Source of the DNA: Chlamydiales bacterium
Lineage (GTDB): Bacteria > Chlamydiota > Chlamydiia > Chlamydiales > JACKPQ01
Reading direction: 5' to 3'
Length of the DNA stretch: 64,000 bases
Assembly: GCA_024233455.1 (NCBI GenBank)
Contig: JACKPP010000001.1
Location: forward strand, 842,001-906,000
Both the position numbers and the translations under genes were made by a program. The stretch's first letter is position 1, and the number at the start of each line of letters is the position of its first letter. The notes beneath the pieces are model-generated. The model was not told the DNA's origin. It worked only from the letters and a program-made list of their open reading frames with translations, and searched no databases. This document shows positions 34,424 through 43,091 of this stretch, in pieces.

Positions 34424-35524
34424 TTAAAAGTCAAAACGCACGGTCAAAGTGAGTCCTTGGAAGCTTAGGTTTCCACCATTCTGTTGCGGTTGATTGATGA
34501 CAACGTAACGATTATGTCCCCACCAAACTTGCTCTTCCCAACCAGCATCAATGCTCAGGTGGTACTCGTCGTAATAGAACCATAGGTCGTAGCGGATTCC
34601 TAAAATAAGCTCCAACACAGGTGAGATGGTGTGGTAGTTGTTTTCGGTGTTAAGGGTCGTGTCGTCAATGCCCAAGAAGATGTCAACGTCTTTACGCTCG
34701 ACATCGTAGCCGCTCCAAAGCGCTGAAATGGCAAAGTTGCCAAAGATGCTCCAGCTATTGGTGAAATGCCAGGCTGTGTTGCAACCGCCGCGGATACCAA
34801 ATCCCCAGAAGTCTTGGTCGATGGTGGTTTTGGCATCATTGCGTATGATGTTGTCAGTGACGTAATTAACAGAGTAATCTTGATCTTGCCAGGTGCCTTT
34901 AAAGCCACCAAAAGGGCGGAGTTTAAGGTATTTGCTGACAAAGAAATTGCGGCCAAGTTCTAAGTCGATCACGTTGAATTTTAAATTCCAATTCGCTTTG
35001 TTTGAAACGATAGGATCAAATTGCGGGTTTACAATTCCAGCGGTATTGGCTTTGGTTGTTTTTCCATCGCCATCAGCATGTAGCCATGTGAATTGGGCGT
35101 AAAGGTCCCAATCATCGTGAGGTAAGTCCCATCCAAGACCTACTTTAAAGCCTGGTTCAACTCCAAAATTGATGGAATGGACATCGCCTTTGCCTACGTT
35201 GTTACCAACTCCGGACATGGCGTATTCCAAACCATCTTGACGAGGCGTCCATAAGATAAAGGTGCCAGTGAAATACACATCAGCTCCATCACATACTAAC
35301 GGGCCTGCTTCTGGAAAAACGTCCATACGGGGGCATTCGGGTTCCGGCGGTTTGGGCTCACATGGAGATTTGGGTTTAGGACAGGTCATCGGTTTGGGCT
35401 GCATTTGTTTTTGCGGAACTGGCATGGGCTTATCACCATGGTCGGCAGGGTCTGGACAAAGGGCCACTAGAGACGTTGTCAGTAGGGTTCCTGCGCAAAA
35501 TAAAAATAGGTGCCGCGGCTTCAT
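34424..35524 (-). CDS. MOMP-like porin 3, Cys/Pro-rich N-terminus
   Basis: 366 residues. Signal peptide (cleaved near LVALC), a Pro/Lys/Cys-rich stretch (CPKPKSPCEPKPPEPECP) and a barrel with GADVYFTGTFILWTPRQDGLEYAMSGVG, PGFKVGLGWDLPHDDWDLYAQFTWL and DLELGRNFFVSKYLKLRPFGGFKGTWQ, ending VRFDF. Much closer to porin 1 than to porin 2, so porins 1 and 3 probably arose by later duplication. AAGGAGG precedes ATG. Confidence 0.88.
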   Translation of the reverse strand: MKPRHLFLFCAGTLLTTSLVALCPDPADHGDKPMPVPQKQMQPKPMTCPKPKSPCEPKPPEPECPRMDVFPEAGPLVCDGADVYFTGTFILWTPRQDGLEYAMSGVGNNVGKGDVHSINFGVEPGFKVGLGWDLPHDDWDLYAQFTWLHADGDGKTTKANTAGIVNPQFDPIVSNKANWNLKFNVIDLELGRNFFVSKYLKLRPFGGFKGTWQDQDYSVNYVTDNIIRNDAKTTIDQDFWGFGIRGGCNTAWHFTNSWSIFGNFAISALWSGYDVERKDVDIFLGIDDTTLNTENNYHTISPVLELILGIRYDLWFYYDEYHLSIDAGWEEQVWWGHNRYVVINQPQQNGGNLSFQGLTLTVRFDF

Positions 35525-35609
35525 TTTTTCCTCCTTGAGAGCATGTCCATATTAAGCTTAGACTATTAAGTGCACTCTACCGATAGATGAAAAAAGATGT
35601 CAAATAAAA

Positions 35610-36461
35610 TTAATGGATTTTTAAGGTGTATAGGATGTTGTCGATCATCTTGAACCAATCAAGTGTTTGCTTGGAGAGAACTTTAAGGGTAAAAAACCAA
35701 CCAGCCCATAGTAAGGTAAGCGCAGCTAGTGACTTTAGCGACATGCCTAGGAAGGCGATTTGAACTTGTTGAGCAAGGCGATTGGCAATACCAAGGAAGA
35801 CCTCAGTCATAAGGATGGCCAAAATAGCTGGTGCTCCAAGTTGTATGGCGATGGTCATGACTTGGTTGACCACGTCGACGAGAAGTTTAAACAGGGGCGT
35901 TCGCTGAGAAAAGGCTCCTAGCTTTAGCCAGGCATCTACCGGCATAAATTGGAAGGATTGTTGAATAGCATCGAAGAAAAAGAAGGGACCACCTACAACG
36001 AAAAAAATCAAAATGAGGACGTAGTTGTAGAGTTGTCCAATGGGTGATGTTTGCGATTGTAAGTTTGGGTCTTGCATTTGCATCATTGAGGCCCCGCGCA
36101 TGTAGTCGATCAGTAGACCGGCGGTGTTGGCAATCAGAAAGGGGATCATGGCCAGAAAGGCAATGAAAAATCCAATGACAAATTCTTTTAAGGCGTATCC
36201 GATCATGGCTGCGTTAAAGGTAATGGCCAAATTGGAGCTGTGAATAATCGTTGGCATGAAAACAAGCGTCAGAATAATAGCAATACCGATACGCGCTGGA
36301 GCTGGACTGAGTTTTGAGCCGAAAAATGGAACCAGTGAAACGATGGGGGCGATGCGAATGACTCCTAAGGCAAATAGAGAAAGAACACCTATAGCGGAAA
36401 GACCAGGGATTCCGAGATAGTAGCTAAGGTATTGGTCCAAGGATGAGGTGGCCGATGGCAC
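35610..36461 (-). CDS. sctT: Type III secretion export apparatus protein SctT
   Basis: 283 residues with about six hydrophobic segments, the YscT/SpaR/FliR family component of the inner-membrane export gate. RIAPIVSLVPFFGSKLSPAPARIGIAI and the MQMQDPNLQSQTSPIGQLYN loop are typical. It is the last gene of the sctJ-K-L-R-S-T run, starting 3 nt after sctS, in the chlamydial order (CT564 equivalent). Confidence 0.93.
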   Translation of the reverse strand: MPSATSSLDQYLSYYLGIPGLSAIGVLSLFALGVIRIAPIVSLVPFFGSKLSPAPARIGIAIILTLVFMPTIIHSSNLAITFNAAMIGYALKEFVIGFFIAFLAMIPFLIANTAGLLIDYMRGASMMQMQDPNLQSQTSPIGQLYNYVLILIFFVVGGPFFFFDAIQQSFQFMPVDAWLKLGAFSQRTPLFKLLVDVVNQVMTIAIQLGAPAILAILMTEVFLGIANRLAQQVQIAFLGMSLKSLAALTLLWAGWFFTLKVLSKQTLDWFKMIDNILYTLKIH

Positions 36462-36464
36462 AAT

Positions 36465-36734
36465 TTATGTTCCCCATTTATAGAAATTATCGAAAATATT
36501 GGCCGAAAACTGGACAATTTGGGCACTTAAAAACCCTCCCATAATCATGATTGTTAGGATCACTGCGACGAGTTTTACCGTGAACGAGAGTGTTTGTTCT
36601 TGGATTTGGGTAGCAGCTTGGAATATGGCTACAAAAAGTCCAAAAGCCATACTGATAACAATTGGAGGGCCAGACAAGATGAGAATGAGCAGAAGTGATT
36701 GGTAGGCAAGTTCGGTAATTTGCGTATTGAACAT
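36465..36734 (-). CDS. sctS: Type III secretion export apparatus protein SctS
   Basis: 89 residues with two transmembrane helices, the size and sequence of YscS/FliQ proteins (SGPPIVISMAFGLFVAIFQAATQIQEQTLSFTVKLVAV). It forms part of the export gate with SctR and SctT. CT563 equivalent by position. Confidence 0.94.
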   Translation of the reverse strand: MFNTQITELAYQSLLLILILSGPPIVISMAFGLFVAIFQAATQIQEQTLSFTVKLVAVILTIMIMGGFLSAQIVQFSANIFDNFYKWGT

Positions 36735-36747
36735 GCGTTTTTGCCTC

Positions 36748-37578
36748 CTATCTAAAGGTCTTTACAATTCCATCAATGACTAGTGTCCATCCGTCAACCA
36801 TAACCACAAGCAGTAGCTTCAGCGGTAGCGCAATTGTCAGAGGAGAGAGCATCATCATACCCATTGCTAACAAAATATTGGATGTCACCAGATCGATTAC
36901 AAAGAAGGGTAGGTAGATGAGCACTCCAATTTCAAAGGCGTTGCGAAGTTGAGATGTAATATAGGCCGGAATGACTACGATAAAGTCAGTAGGACTCATA
37001 GGATCTTGCGCTGTAGCCGAAAAATTCTTGGTGGCAAGTCGGTAAAACATTTGTGTGTTTTTCGAGGAGGTGTTTTTTATTAGGAAGGTACGCATAGGCT
37101 CTTTAGCTCTTTCGACGACTCCCATCAGGAAGTAGGCGGTGGCGTCTGAAAAGAGTTCTTTTGGAGCTGATTCTTTGATAAAGTCCTCGGAGGCTTTATA
37201 CATGGCAACACCGGTTGGATACATCACGTAGATGGCCATAATCAGGGCTATGCCAGTAAGCACTTGGTTGGGTGGTGAATTTTGCACACCGATGGCATTG
37301 CGCATGAGGGATAGGACGATCACCATTTTGAGGTAAGAAGTGAGAAGCATAATGGCAAAGGGCAGGAGTGCGATTCCGGCTAGTATAGCCATTTCGATGA
37401 CGGCAGATGGCTGGTTGGCTTGTGTGCTTTCTCCCTCTCGAACAGATAGCAGCTCTTGCAGAGGCTTAGGGATGGAGTCTTCTTGAGCCGAAAGGCGATT
37501 GGTAGTGCCCAAAGAAAGGCACAAAAGCATTAAGAGGGAAAAGAGTAAAGGCTTGCGTTTACAGATGATTTTTTTCAT
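36748..37578 (-). CDS. sctR: Type III secretion export apparatus protein SctR
   Basis: 276 residues. It has an N-terminal signal-like segment, then the SctR/FliP core: FAIMLLTSYLKMVIVLSLMRNAIGVQNSPPNQVLTGIALIMAIYVMYP and IPAYITSQLRNAFEIGVLIYLPFFVIDLVTSNILLAMGMMMLSP. The extra N-terminal hydrophobic segment is also found in Chlamydia CdsR. It overlaps sctL by ATGA. Confidence 0.95.
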   Translation of the reverse strand: MKKIICKRKPLLFSLLMLLCLSLGTTNRLSAQEDSIPKPLQELLSVREGESTQANQPSAVIEMAILAGIALLPFAIMLLTSYLKMVIVLSLMRNAIGVQNSPPNQVLTGIALIMAIYVMYPTGVAMYKASEDFIKESAPKELFSDATAYFLMGVVERAKEPMRTFLIKNTSSKNTQMFYRLATKNFSATAQDPMSPTDFIVVIPAYITSQLRNAFEIGVLIYLPFFVIDLVTSNILLAMGMMMLSPLTIALPLKLLLVVMVDGWTLVIDGIVKTFR

Positions 37579-38201
37579 GAGGACTTCATAAAGGTTTCAA
37601 ACGCAGCTTCCAAAGAGCGCCATTGGTTTTCTAAACTTGCGTTAATAATACCCGCTTCTGTTTCTATAATACAACCACCAACCTCTACATCATCGCGCTC
37701 AACAATGGAAAAGCTTTGAACTTGATCGAGTATTTTTTTAATATTGTCTTTTTCTTTTTCTAGAATTTCTTTGTCCGATTTGTGGACGTAGATTTTAACT
37801 TGCTTGTATTGAGTGACAGGTCGCAGTGCACCGGCGACAATATCGATAATGACATTAGGATCGGCTTCAAGCTCTCGATTGACAATTTTTTTGGCCGCTT
37901 TTAGTGCCAGCGGTAAAATTTGTTTTTGAGTTTCATGTCTTAGGTGTTTGATCTGTTTTTCAAATTGTAAAATGTGTTCGTTGAGTTGATTTAACCCTTC
38001 TTGAAAGCCTTCAGCTTTGGCTTTTTTGCGAATATTTTGGCTATTTTTTTTAGCGCGTTCAATTTGGGCTTCGGTTTTTTGTTGCACTTTCTCTAAAAGC
38101 TCTTTGGCTTCTAAAAGCGTTGAGAATTCATCAGCTGGAATGACTTTATCTTCTTTTCCCGGATGTACCGTTTCGCCATCGACAATTGCAAAGTATTTCA
38201 T
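37575..38201 (-). CDS. sctL: Type III secretion stator protein SctL
   Basis: 208 residues, helical and charged N-terminal half (KAELLEKVQQKTEAQIERAKKNSQ) followed by a FliH/YscL-type C-terminal domain (PNVIIDIVAGALRPVTQYKQVKIYVH). The stator binds the SctN ATPase, which is not in the window. Overlaps both neighbours by 4 nt (ATGA). Confidence 0.9.
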   Translation of the reverse strand: MKYFAIVDGETVHPGKEDKVIPADEFSTLLEAKELLEKVQQKTEAQIERAKKNSQNIRKKAKAEGFQEGLNQLNEHILQFEKQIKHLRHETQKQILPLALKAAKKIVNRELEADPNVIIDIVAGALRPVTQYKQVKIYVHKSDKEILEKEKDNIKKILDQVQSFSIVERDDVEVGGCIIETEAGIINASLENQWRSLEAAFETFMKSS

Positions 38202-38968
38202 GCGAGCTTCCTTACGTGGTCAAGTGCTGTTTGTACTTCTGTGACAAGCGTTTTTTGCGCAGGTGTATTTTTTAGATCGGAGATAAGTTTTTTGAATTTT
38301 GTGCCCATCGCTTTGTCCAAAATACGTTCAAAATACCAAATGATACTGCTCTCGGCGTGAAAAAGCGCTTTGGCTAATCGGTTGAGACCGCGATTGAATA
38401 GGACATCTTGCAGAGATTGTGGCTGTTTGTCCCAGCGGTCTAGATCAAGTCGCCCAAAGTCGACAGTAGTTGTTTTGTTAGAAAGGGACTTTAGAAACTG
38501 TATTTGGGTGGTGCTTAGTGCAGATTTAATGGCTTGCAGGGTTGGTGTTTGCACGGTTTTTTTCAAATCGAGAGATAAGTCAAATAGTCCAAGGAGATGA
38601 AAGAGTCTAACACTTTCAGATTTTGACAGTTCCAAAAGATTGCCCAAAGTTTGCTGCTTGGCTACTTGAAATGGAAGGATTTTGGTTTGATTTTGGACTA
38701 GGCTTTGCCATAGAGAAAAGTGACTGAACTGGGCGATTTGGGGAATTGGAGATTTGCCAAGTTCGTGGAGGCGTAGCTGCTGTGATTCAAGCCATGAAAT
38801 ATCGATTTTATCGAGGAAAGGATAGGGATGTTGCAGCCACTGGTCCGCTGTAATGGTGATGTGTGGCAACAAATCTAAGGAGTTATTTAGGTGGGTTGTG
38901 ATGTGAGGGCAAAGCGCGCTTGCTTTGGCCTCAACTAAGGATTTTAACACAGCTTGCGATGCTTTCAC
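38198..38968 (-). CDS. SctK-like / CT560-family type III secretion protein
   Basis: 256 residues, mostly helical, with no strong motif. Assignment rests on its place between sctJ and sctL, the position of CT560 in Chlamydia trachomatis and of SctK in other systems. SctK proteins link the SctQ sorting platform to the ring. The start is GTG, overlapping the sctJ stop as GTGA. Confidence 0.7.
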   Translation of the reverse strand: MKASQAVLKSLVEAKASALCPHITTHLNNSLDLLPHITITADQWLQHPYPFLDKIDISWLESQQLRLHELGKSPIPQIAQFSHFSLWQSLVQNQTKILPFQVAKQQTLGNLLELSKSESVRLFHLLGLFDLSLDLKKTVQTPTLQAIKSALSTTQIQFLKSLSNKTTTVDFGRLDLDRWDKQPQSLQDVLFNRGLNRLAKALFHAESSIIWYFERILDKAMGTKFKKLISDLKNTPAQKTLVTEVQTALDHVRKLA

Positions 38969-39873
38969 AATTCTTCTTCCGATTCAATGGTATGTGGCAT
39001 AAGTGGAGTGGGGCTGAAAAATTCCTTCATTCCACGTTCTTTTAAAATGGGGTAGAACTTCCAGAGCAGCCATGCCACTACCAAGGCAAAGCCAATTGCG
39101 GCAACGAGTAAACCAAAGAATATCGAGCGGAATCTTGCCACAGAACTTTTGGTTAAGGTCATGGACCAGATGTTTACATGGTCTTGTATAACTGATGACA
39201 TGGGATCAACATTGGCCATGGGTCTAACATCGGTAAAACGGGACCAGTCGGATACAACTGTGACATCATTGAGATCAAGCCCAGTAATACTGCCTGACAC
39301 AATCCGCTTGATTTTGGTCTCTAGATGGTTATTGGGATCGTCGATGACACCTTGATGCTTGACGTAGACAGCTGCGGTGATGCGGGTAGAAATGGGTTGT
39401 TCGCCCGGATTGACTTCTGTTGGAGGAAAAGAGAGCTGAACCGATGCATCAATAACCCCATCAATCATCTGGATGGTGTTGGTGATTTGTTGGGCTAATC
39501 CTGCCTGGTAACGGATTGTTTCTTCTTTGTCTGAGGACATCAATCCTTGTTTGGCAAACAGGTCTAAGAGATTGGTTCCTTGCCTTTGTGGTAGTCCATT
39601 TTGGTTTAAAATGGACATAGCATTGATCGTTTCTTTTTGATCGACATGAATGCTGAATTTAGGGCCGGTATTGGTCGCTCCTACTGCAGCGCCAGTGCTA
39701 GAGGCAACTTTTTTTGCTGCTATGCCCTTGCTTTCTAAAAAAACGACAATGAGGTTAGCATCGCGCTCATCTAAATTACTGATGACTTCGGCGTCTTTGC
39801 CACAGGCAGTCAAAAGTAACAAACAGGCGCTTAGCGTTAAGGTTAATAACCGTCGCAACTTACCATGCATCAT
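38965..39873 (-). CDS. sctJ: Type III secretion inner ring lipoprotein SctJ
   Basis: 302 residues. A lipobox (LLLLTAC, Cys24) follows the signal segment, then the YscJ/FliF ring-building domains (VISNLDERDANLIVVFLESKGIAAKK; LSFPPTEVNPGEQPISTRITAAVYVKH). A transmembrane helix lies near the C-terminus (GLLVAAIGFALVVAWLLWKFYP). First gene of the sct run; about 60 nt separate it from the upstream glycosyltransferase gene. Confidence 0.94.
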   Translation of the reverse strand: MMHGKLRRLLTLTLSACLLLLTACGKDAEVISNLDERDANLIVVFLESKGIAAKKVASSTGAAVGATNTGPKFSIHVDQKETINAMSILNQNGLPQRQGTNLLDLFAKQGLMSSDKEETIRYQAGLAQQITNTIQMIDGVIDASVQLSFPPTEVNPGEQPISTRITAAVYVKHQGVIDDPNNHLETKIKRIVSGSITGLDLNDVTVVSDWSRFTDVRPMANVDPMSSVIQDHVNIWSMTLTKSSVARFRSIFFGLLVAAIGFALVVAWLLWKFYPILKERGMKEFFSPTPLMPHTIESEEEL

Positions 39874-39933
39874 TCATACCTCAATATTCCGGGGTTATTC
39901 TCATCATATGCAGATTAGATTATATTGGCTAGA

Positions 39934-40878
39934 CTAAGTTTTGTTTTGAAAAATCGAATTTGGGGCAATCCCAAATCGATTGTAGGTGAAATCTTTTATA
40001 CCCTGCTTAGCGGATTTAAGCGTTTGGAGATCCTTTCGTTTTTCTGGATTGGCTAAAGATTGGAGCTGTTTTAAAAGAGAATGGCGGTAGATTTTTAGAA
40101 TTTCGGGAAAGAAAATTTTGCGCATGAGCCTGCATTTTTCTTTAAATGTGCAGTTGCGTTTTACAAAGAGGAGGCGCCCGCGCCAATTGTAGTAAGTCGT
40201 GTGGGGCTTTCCTCCTGAAAATGAGGCCGAAACTTTGTGGTAAATCTTCGATTGTGGGCAGGTTTTGATGGTGAAGCCCTGTTTTTTGGCCCGTGCACAA
40301 AAATCACTCTCTTCCCAATACAGAAAAAACAAGGGCTCAAGTGGTCCTGTTTTCTCAAAAACACTTCTTTTGGCAAAGAGGCCAGCACCGCAAACGTAGT
40401 CGACATCTAAGGGGATGTCATACTGACCTTGGTCTATCTGGTTTGCTCCAATCAAATCAAAGTGACCCTTTTGCTTATTCCAGTTACCACCCAAATGATC
40501 AAAACGATTTTTGTCTTTGTACTGGTAGAGTTTAGATCCCATGATGTCGTCGTTTTGAGTAACAAAAGCATCTAAAAAATGGGTGTCGACAACAGTATCA
40601 TTATTTAAGAGCAAAAGGTAATCAGCTCCACTTGATAAGGCATAGCGAATCCCTACATTGTTGCCTTCAGCAAAACCCAAGTTCTGATGGGTGGGAATCA
40701 TCGTGACGTCAGGGTAGGCCTTCTTGATGGAAGATACAGAGTCATCTTGTGACCCATTATCGATGATGATGGTTTTAAAATTGGGATAGCTGACTTTTTC
40801 AAGCGAGGCTAAACATTCTAGAGTGTCTTGTTTTCCGTTCCAGTTTACGATAATGATGTAAATCAGGGGTTTAGGCAT
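39934..40878 (-). CDS. GT2 family glycosyltransferase (rhamnosyltransferase-like)
   Basis: 314 residues. The GT-A fold features are IIIVNWNGKQDTLECLASL, IIDNGSQDDS, NLGFAEGNNVGIRYAL and the DxD-like LLLNNDTVVD, then FFLYWEESDFCARAKKQGF. This pattern is common in WbbL-type rhamnosyltransferases, which would fit the rmlBCD genes, but the sugar is not certain. It overlaps the preceding GT9 gene by 8 nt; copy C of the palindrome lies 12 nt before its start. Confidence 0.87.
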   Translation of the reverse strand: MPKPLIYIIIVNWNGKQDTLECLASLEKVSYPNFKTIIIDNGSQDDSVSSIKKAYPDVTMIPTHQNLGFAEGNNVGIRYALSSGADYLLLLNNDTVVDTHFLDAFVTQNDDIMGSKLYQYKDKNRFDHLGGNWNKQKGHFDLIGANQIDQGQYDIPLDVDYVCGAGLFAKRSVFEKTGPLEPLFFLYWEESDFCARAKKQGFTIKTCPQSKIYHKVSASFSGGKPHTTYYNWRGRLLFVKRNCTFKEKCRLMRKIFFPEILKIYRHSLLKQLQSLANPEKRKDLQTLKSAKQGIKDFTYNRFGIAPNSIFQNKT

Positions 40879-41923
40879 TTTTTTCTCCCATGTAAAACTG
40901 CTTTACATCGGCCATAATTTGCTGAGGACCTAGTTGTCGCATGCAAAAAGCATCTTTACAAGCTTTTTTTAAGCAGGGAGTGCAGGTGCGACTTTTAGCA
41001 AAAATTAAGCAGTTGCTGGCTTGATGCGGGCCGCATAGATTGGGATCGGTGGGGCCAAAGAAGGCCACGGTTTTAGTTTTGACAGCAAAGCTGATGTGCA
41101 TAGGGCCTGTATCATTGGTAACAAATAAGCTGAACTTGGAGAGAGCTGCAGCAAAAGTGCGCAGGGGAAGTGCCCCTGCTATGGATTGCGCATGAGGTAT
41201 GGCTGTTGCAACTTTTTCGGCCAAAGCTTTTTCGTCATTGTTACCGGTGACTAGAATCTGAGCGCCACATTCTGCCAGTTGTTTTCCAAGTGCGATAAAA
41301 TGCTCAGGTGGCCACTGTTTAAAAGCATCTTTTGCGCCCGGATGTAATCCTATGATGGGCTTTTTAAACGGTGATAAAAATGCATCGGCTAAATGCTGCT
41401 CACCAGCAGAAATAAACCAGTCTAGGTCTTCTGTTTTTGCCTGAGCACCCACATGGCTAGTGATACGCAGACGTCTTTCAATTTCATGTTCAGTTTTTAG
41501 ATCCATGGCATGTGTTAAAAGGCTATCTAAGCCTTTATTAAGACCATACGTGCCCACAATGTGTTTGGGCTTGGCTAAGCAGCACAGGGAAAGCATGGGC
41601 CTTTGAGATGTGTGAAAGACTAAAATAGTGTCAAAAGCGTTTTGGCGTAAAGCGCGTATGAGGTTAAAGCTATTTGGCAACACCGGGTCTTTTGCCACAA
41701 AAAACTGATCGATAAAGGGGCTGTTTTTTAATACTTCGTTGCCAATCGGGCTGGTTAAAATAGCCAAGTGGCCTTGGGGTAGGTGCTCTTTAAGGGCGCG
41801 GATGGCCGGTGTTGCCCAAAGTGTATCCCCAAGACCTGTTGTCGAAACGATAAGGATACGCTGATGGGAGCTTGGTCCTGGGTGGATACGGGGAGTTAGG
41901 GCTTTGAGCAGAGCGTTTTTGAT
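40871..41923 (-). CDS. GT9 (heptosyltransferase-like) glycosyltransferase with a probable ATC start
   Basis: 350 residues if begun at ATC 41923. The frame upstream of the first standard start codon (TTG 41767) encodes RILIVSTTGLGDTLWATPAIRALK, the conserved N-terminus of GT9 enzymes, so a 41767 start would delete it. The frame is closed by a TAA 5 codons further up, and no ATG, GTG or TTG lies between. ATC 41923 has GGAG 8 nt upstream; CTG 41911 is another option. The C-terminal half has IIGLHPGAKDAFKQWPPEHF and FVTNDTGPMHISFAV. It overlaps hemH by 28 nt. Confidence 0.8.
   Translation of the reverse strand: MKNALLKALTPRIHPGPSSHQRILIVSTTGLGDTLWATPAIRALKEHLPQGHLAILTSPIGNEVLKNSPFIDQFFVAKDPVLPNSFNLIRALRQNAFDTILVFHTSQRPMLSLCCLAKPKHIVGTYGLNKGLDSLLTHAMDLKTEHEIERRLRITSHVGAQAKTEDLDWFISAGEQHLADAFLSPFKKPIIGLHPGAKDAFKQWPPEHFIALGKQLAECGAQILVTGNNDEKALAEKVATAIPHAQSIAGALPLRTFAAALSKFSLFVTNDTGPMHISFAVKTKTVAFFGPTDPNLCGPHQASNCLIFAKSRTCTPCLKKACKDAFCMRQLGPQQIMADVKQFYMGEKNA
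40890..40908. promoter_or_regulatory. ATGTAAA-N5-TTTACAT palindrome, copy C
   Basis: ATGTAAA ACTGC TTTACAT at the 3' end of the GT9 gene and 12 nt upstream of the GT2 start codon, where it could affect translation or transcription of GT2. Identical to copy B. Confidence 0.4.
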
Positions 41924-42969
41924 GCTGAGTTCTCCAAGTTTTTATCCGATTGTACCAGAGGTTTGACATATGGGCAAAGCCCTCCTCTACAATGATTAGG
42001 GCATTTGACGCGTTCATTGCGCACTAGCATCTCATTTGTCGTCCATGGGCTGTCATCTAAAATCTTTAGAATAGCAGATATCCAAAGTGGGGAGAGGTTG
42101 AAGGCTGGACAGCGTAGGGCGTTAAAGTCTGCTGAGCGAACCGGTGGCAGGTAGAGGTTTTCAACTTCGACCAAAGTCTCCACATGATCAGAGGTGAAAC
42201 TTAAAGGAATGAATACCACGGTTGGAGTTCCCTTGATATGTTCTTTGATGGAGGCGCATACCTCGTCCGTATAGGGGCGTAGCCACTGGCCTCTGCCAAA
42301 TTTTGATTGGTAGGCCAGCAGGGTTTGAGAGGCGGGAAAATTGGCCCTGATCAAACTGAACGAAGTCTCACATTCTGTTTGGTAGGGATCACCGGTGCAT
42401 ATAAAAGATTGAGGAACACCATGGGGTGAAAAAAACAATGCAGCATCGGATACGTTTTTCAAATCTAAGTAGTCCCGAATGTGTTGAGTAAAGCAATCTA
42501 TATAGGCTGGATGCTGAGCGTATGAACGGATCCATCGAAGTTTGCGCAGAGTGCGCAAACTTAAATGCTCCTGGAAAAACCTAGCAATGCTGCCGGTTGT
42601 GGCATAACTAAATTGGGGAAAAAGAGGGAATACGCAAATTTCTTCATCATTACAATTTTCAATCGCCGCTAAACTTTTGGCATGTGTTTGGGGTAAATAG
42701 CGATGAAAAGTGAGAGTTTTCATTGGCAAAGCTTCCGCCAAATTTTCGGTGTCATCAAAAATAGGCGAGCGTCCCTGCATTTTTTGGTATTCTTCACGGA
42801 TGGAAAGAGAGCGTTTTTTGGCCACTCTGCGAAAAAGCCACGTTTGTAACGGTGTAGGAAGGGGCGTGCGGATCACGTCTTGGTCGGTTAAAAGCTCGGT
42901 TAAAAATGGCCGTATCTCTTCTAGATTGCGTGGTCCGCCGAAATTGACAATGAGGCAGGTTTTATTCAT
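41896..42969 (-). CDS. hemH: Ferrochelatase
   Basis: 357 residues from ATG 42969 (ATG 42978 also possible). It begins with LIVNFGGPRN and has LLTDQDVIRTPLP, the catalytic His in FSPHGVPQSF and the Glu region SDHVETLVEVE. Ferrochelatase inserts Fe(II) into protoporphyrin (or coproporphyrin) to make haem. A C-terminal CPNHCRGGLC resembles the cysteine cluster that binds [2Fe-2S] in some ferrochelatases, an inference only. Longer starts up to 43071 lack similarity. Divergent from the metal ATPase, so both promoters lie in about 120 bp. Confidence 0.9.
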   Translation of the reverse strand: MNKTCLIVNFGGPRNLEEIRPFLTELLTDQDVIRTPLPTPLQTWLFRRVAKKRSLSIREEYQKMQGRSPIFDDTENLAEALPMKTLTFHRYLPQTHAKSLAAIENCNDEEICVFPLFPQFSYATTGSIARFFQEHLSLRTLRKLRWIRSYAQHPAYIDCFTQHIRDYLDLKNVSDAALFFSPHGVPQSFICTGDPYQTECETSFSLIRANFPASQTLLAYQSKFGRGQWLRPYTDEVCASIKEHIKGTPTVVFIPLSFTSDHVETLVEVENLYLPPVRSADFNALRCPAFNLSPLWISAILKILDDSPWTTNEMLVRNERVKCPNHCRGGLCPYVKPLVQSDKNLENSASKTLCSKP

Positions 42970-43091
42970 GGAATGCATTATAGTGGTTTCGGTTTTGACT
43001 GACAGAGAAAAGTTGTCCTTTTTGCTTGCATTATCAAGGATTTGAAGAGCTTTTTGACAAGCACCTTTCAATTCAGGTATAGAATTAGTCT

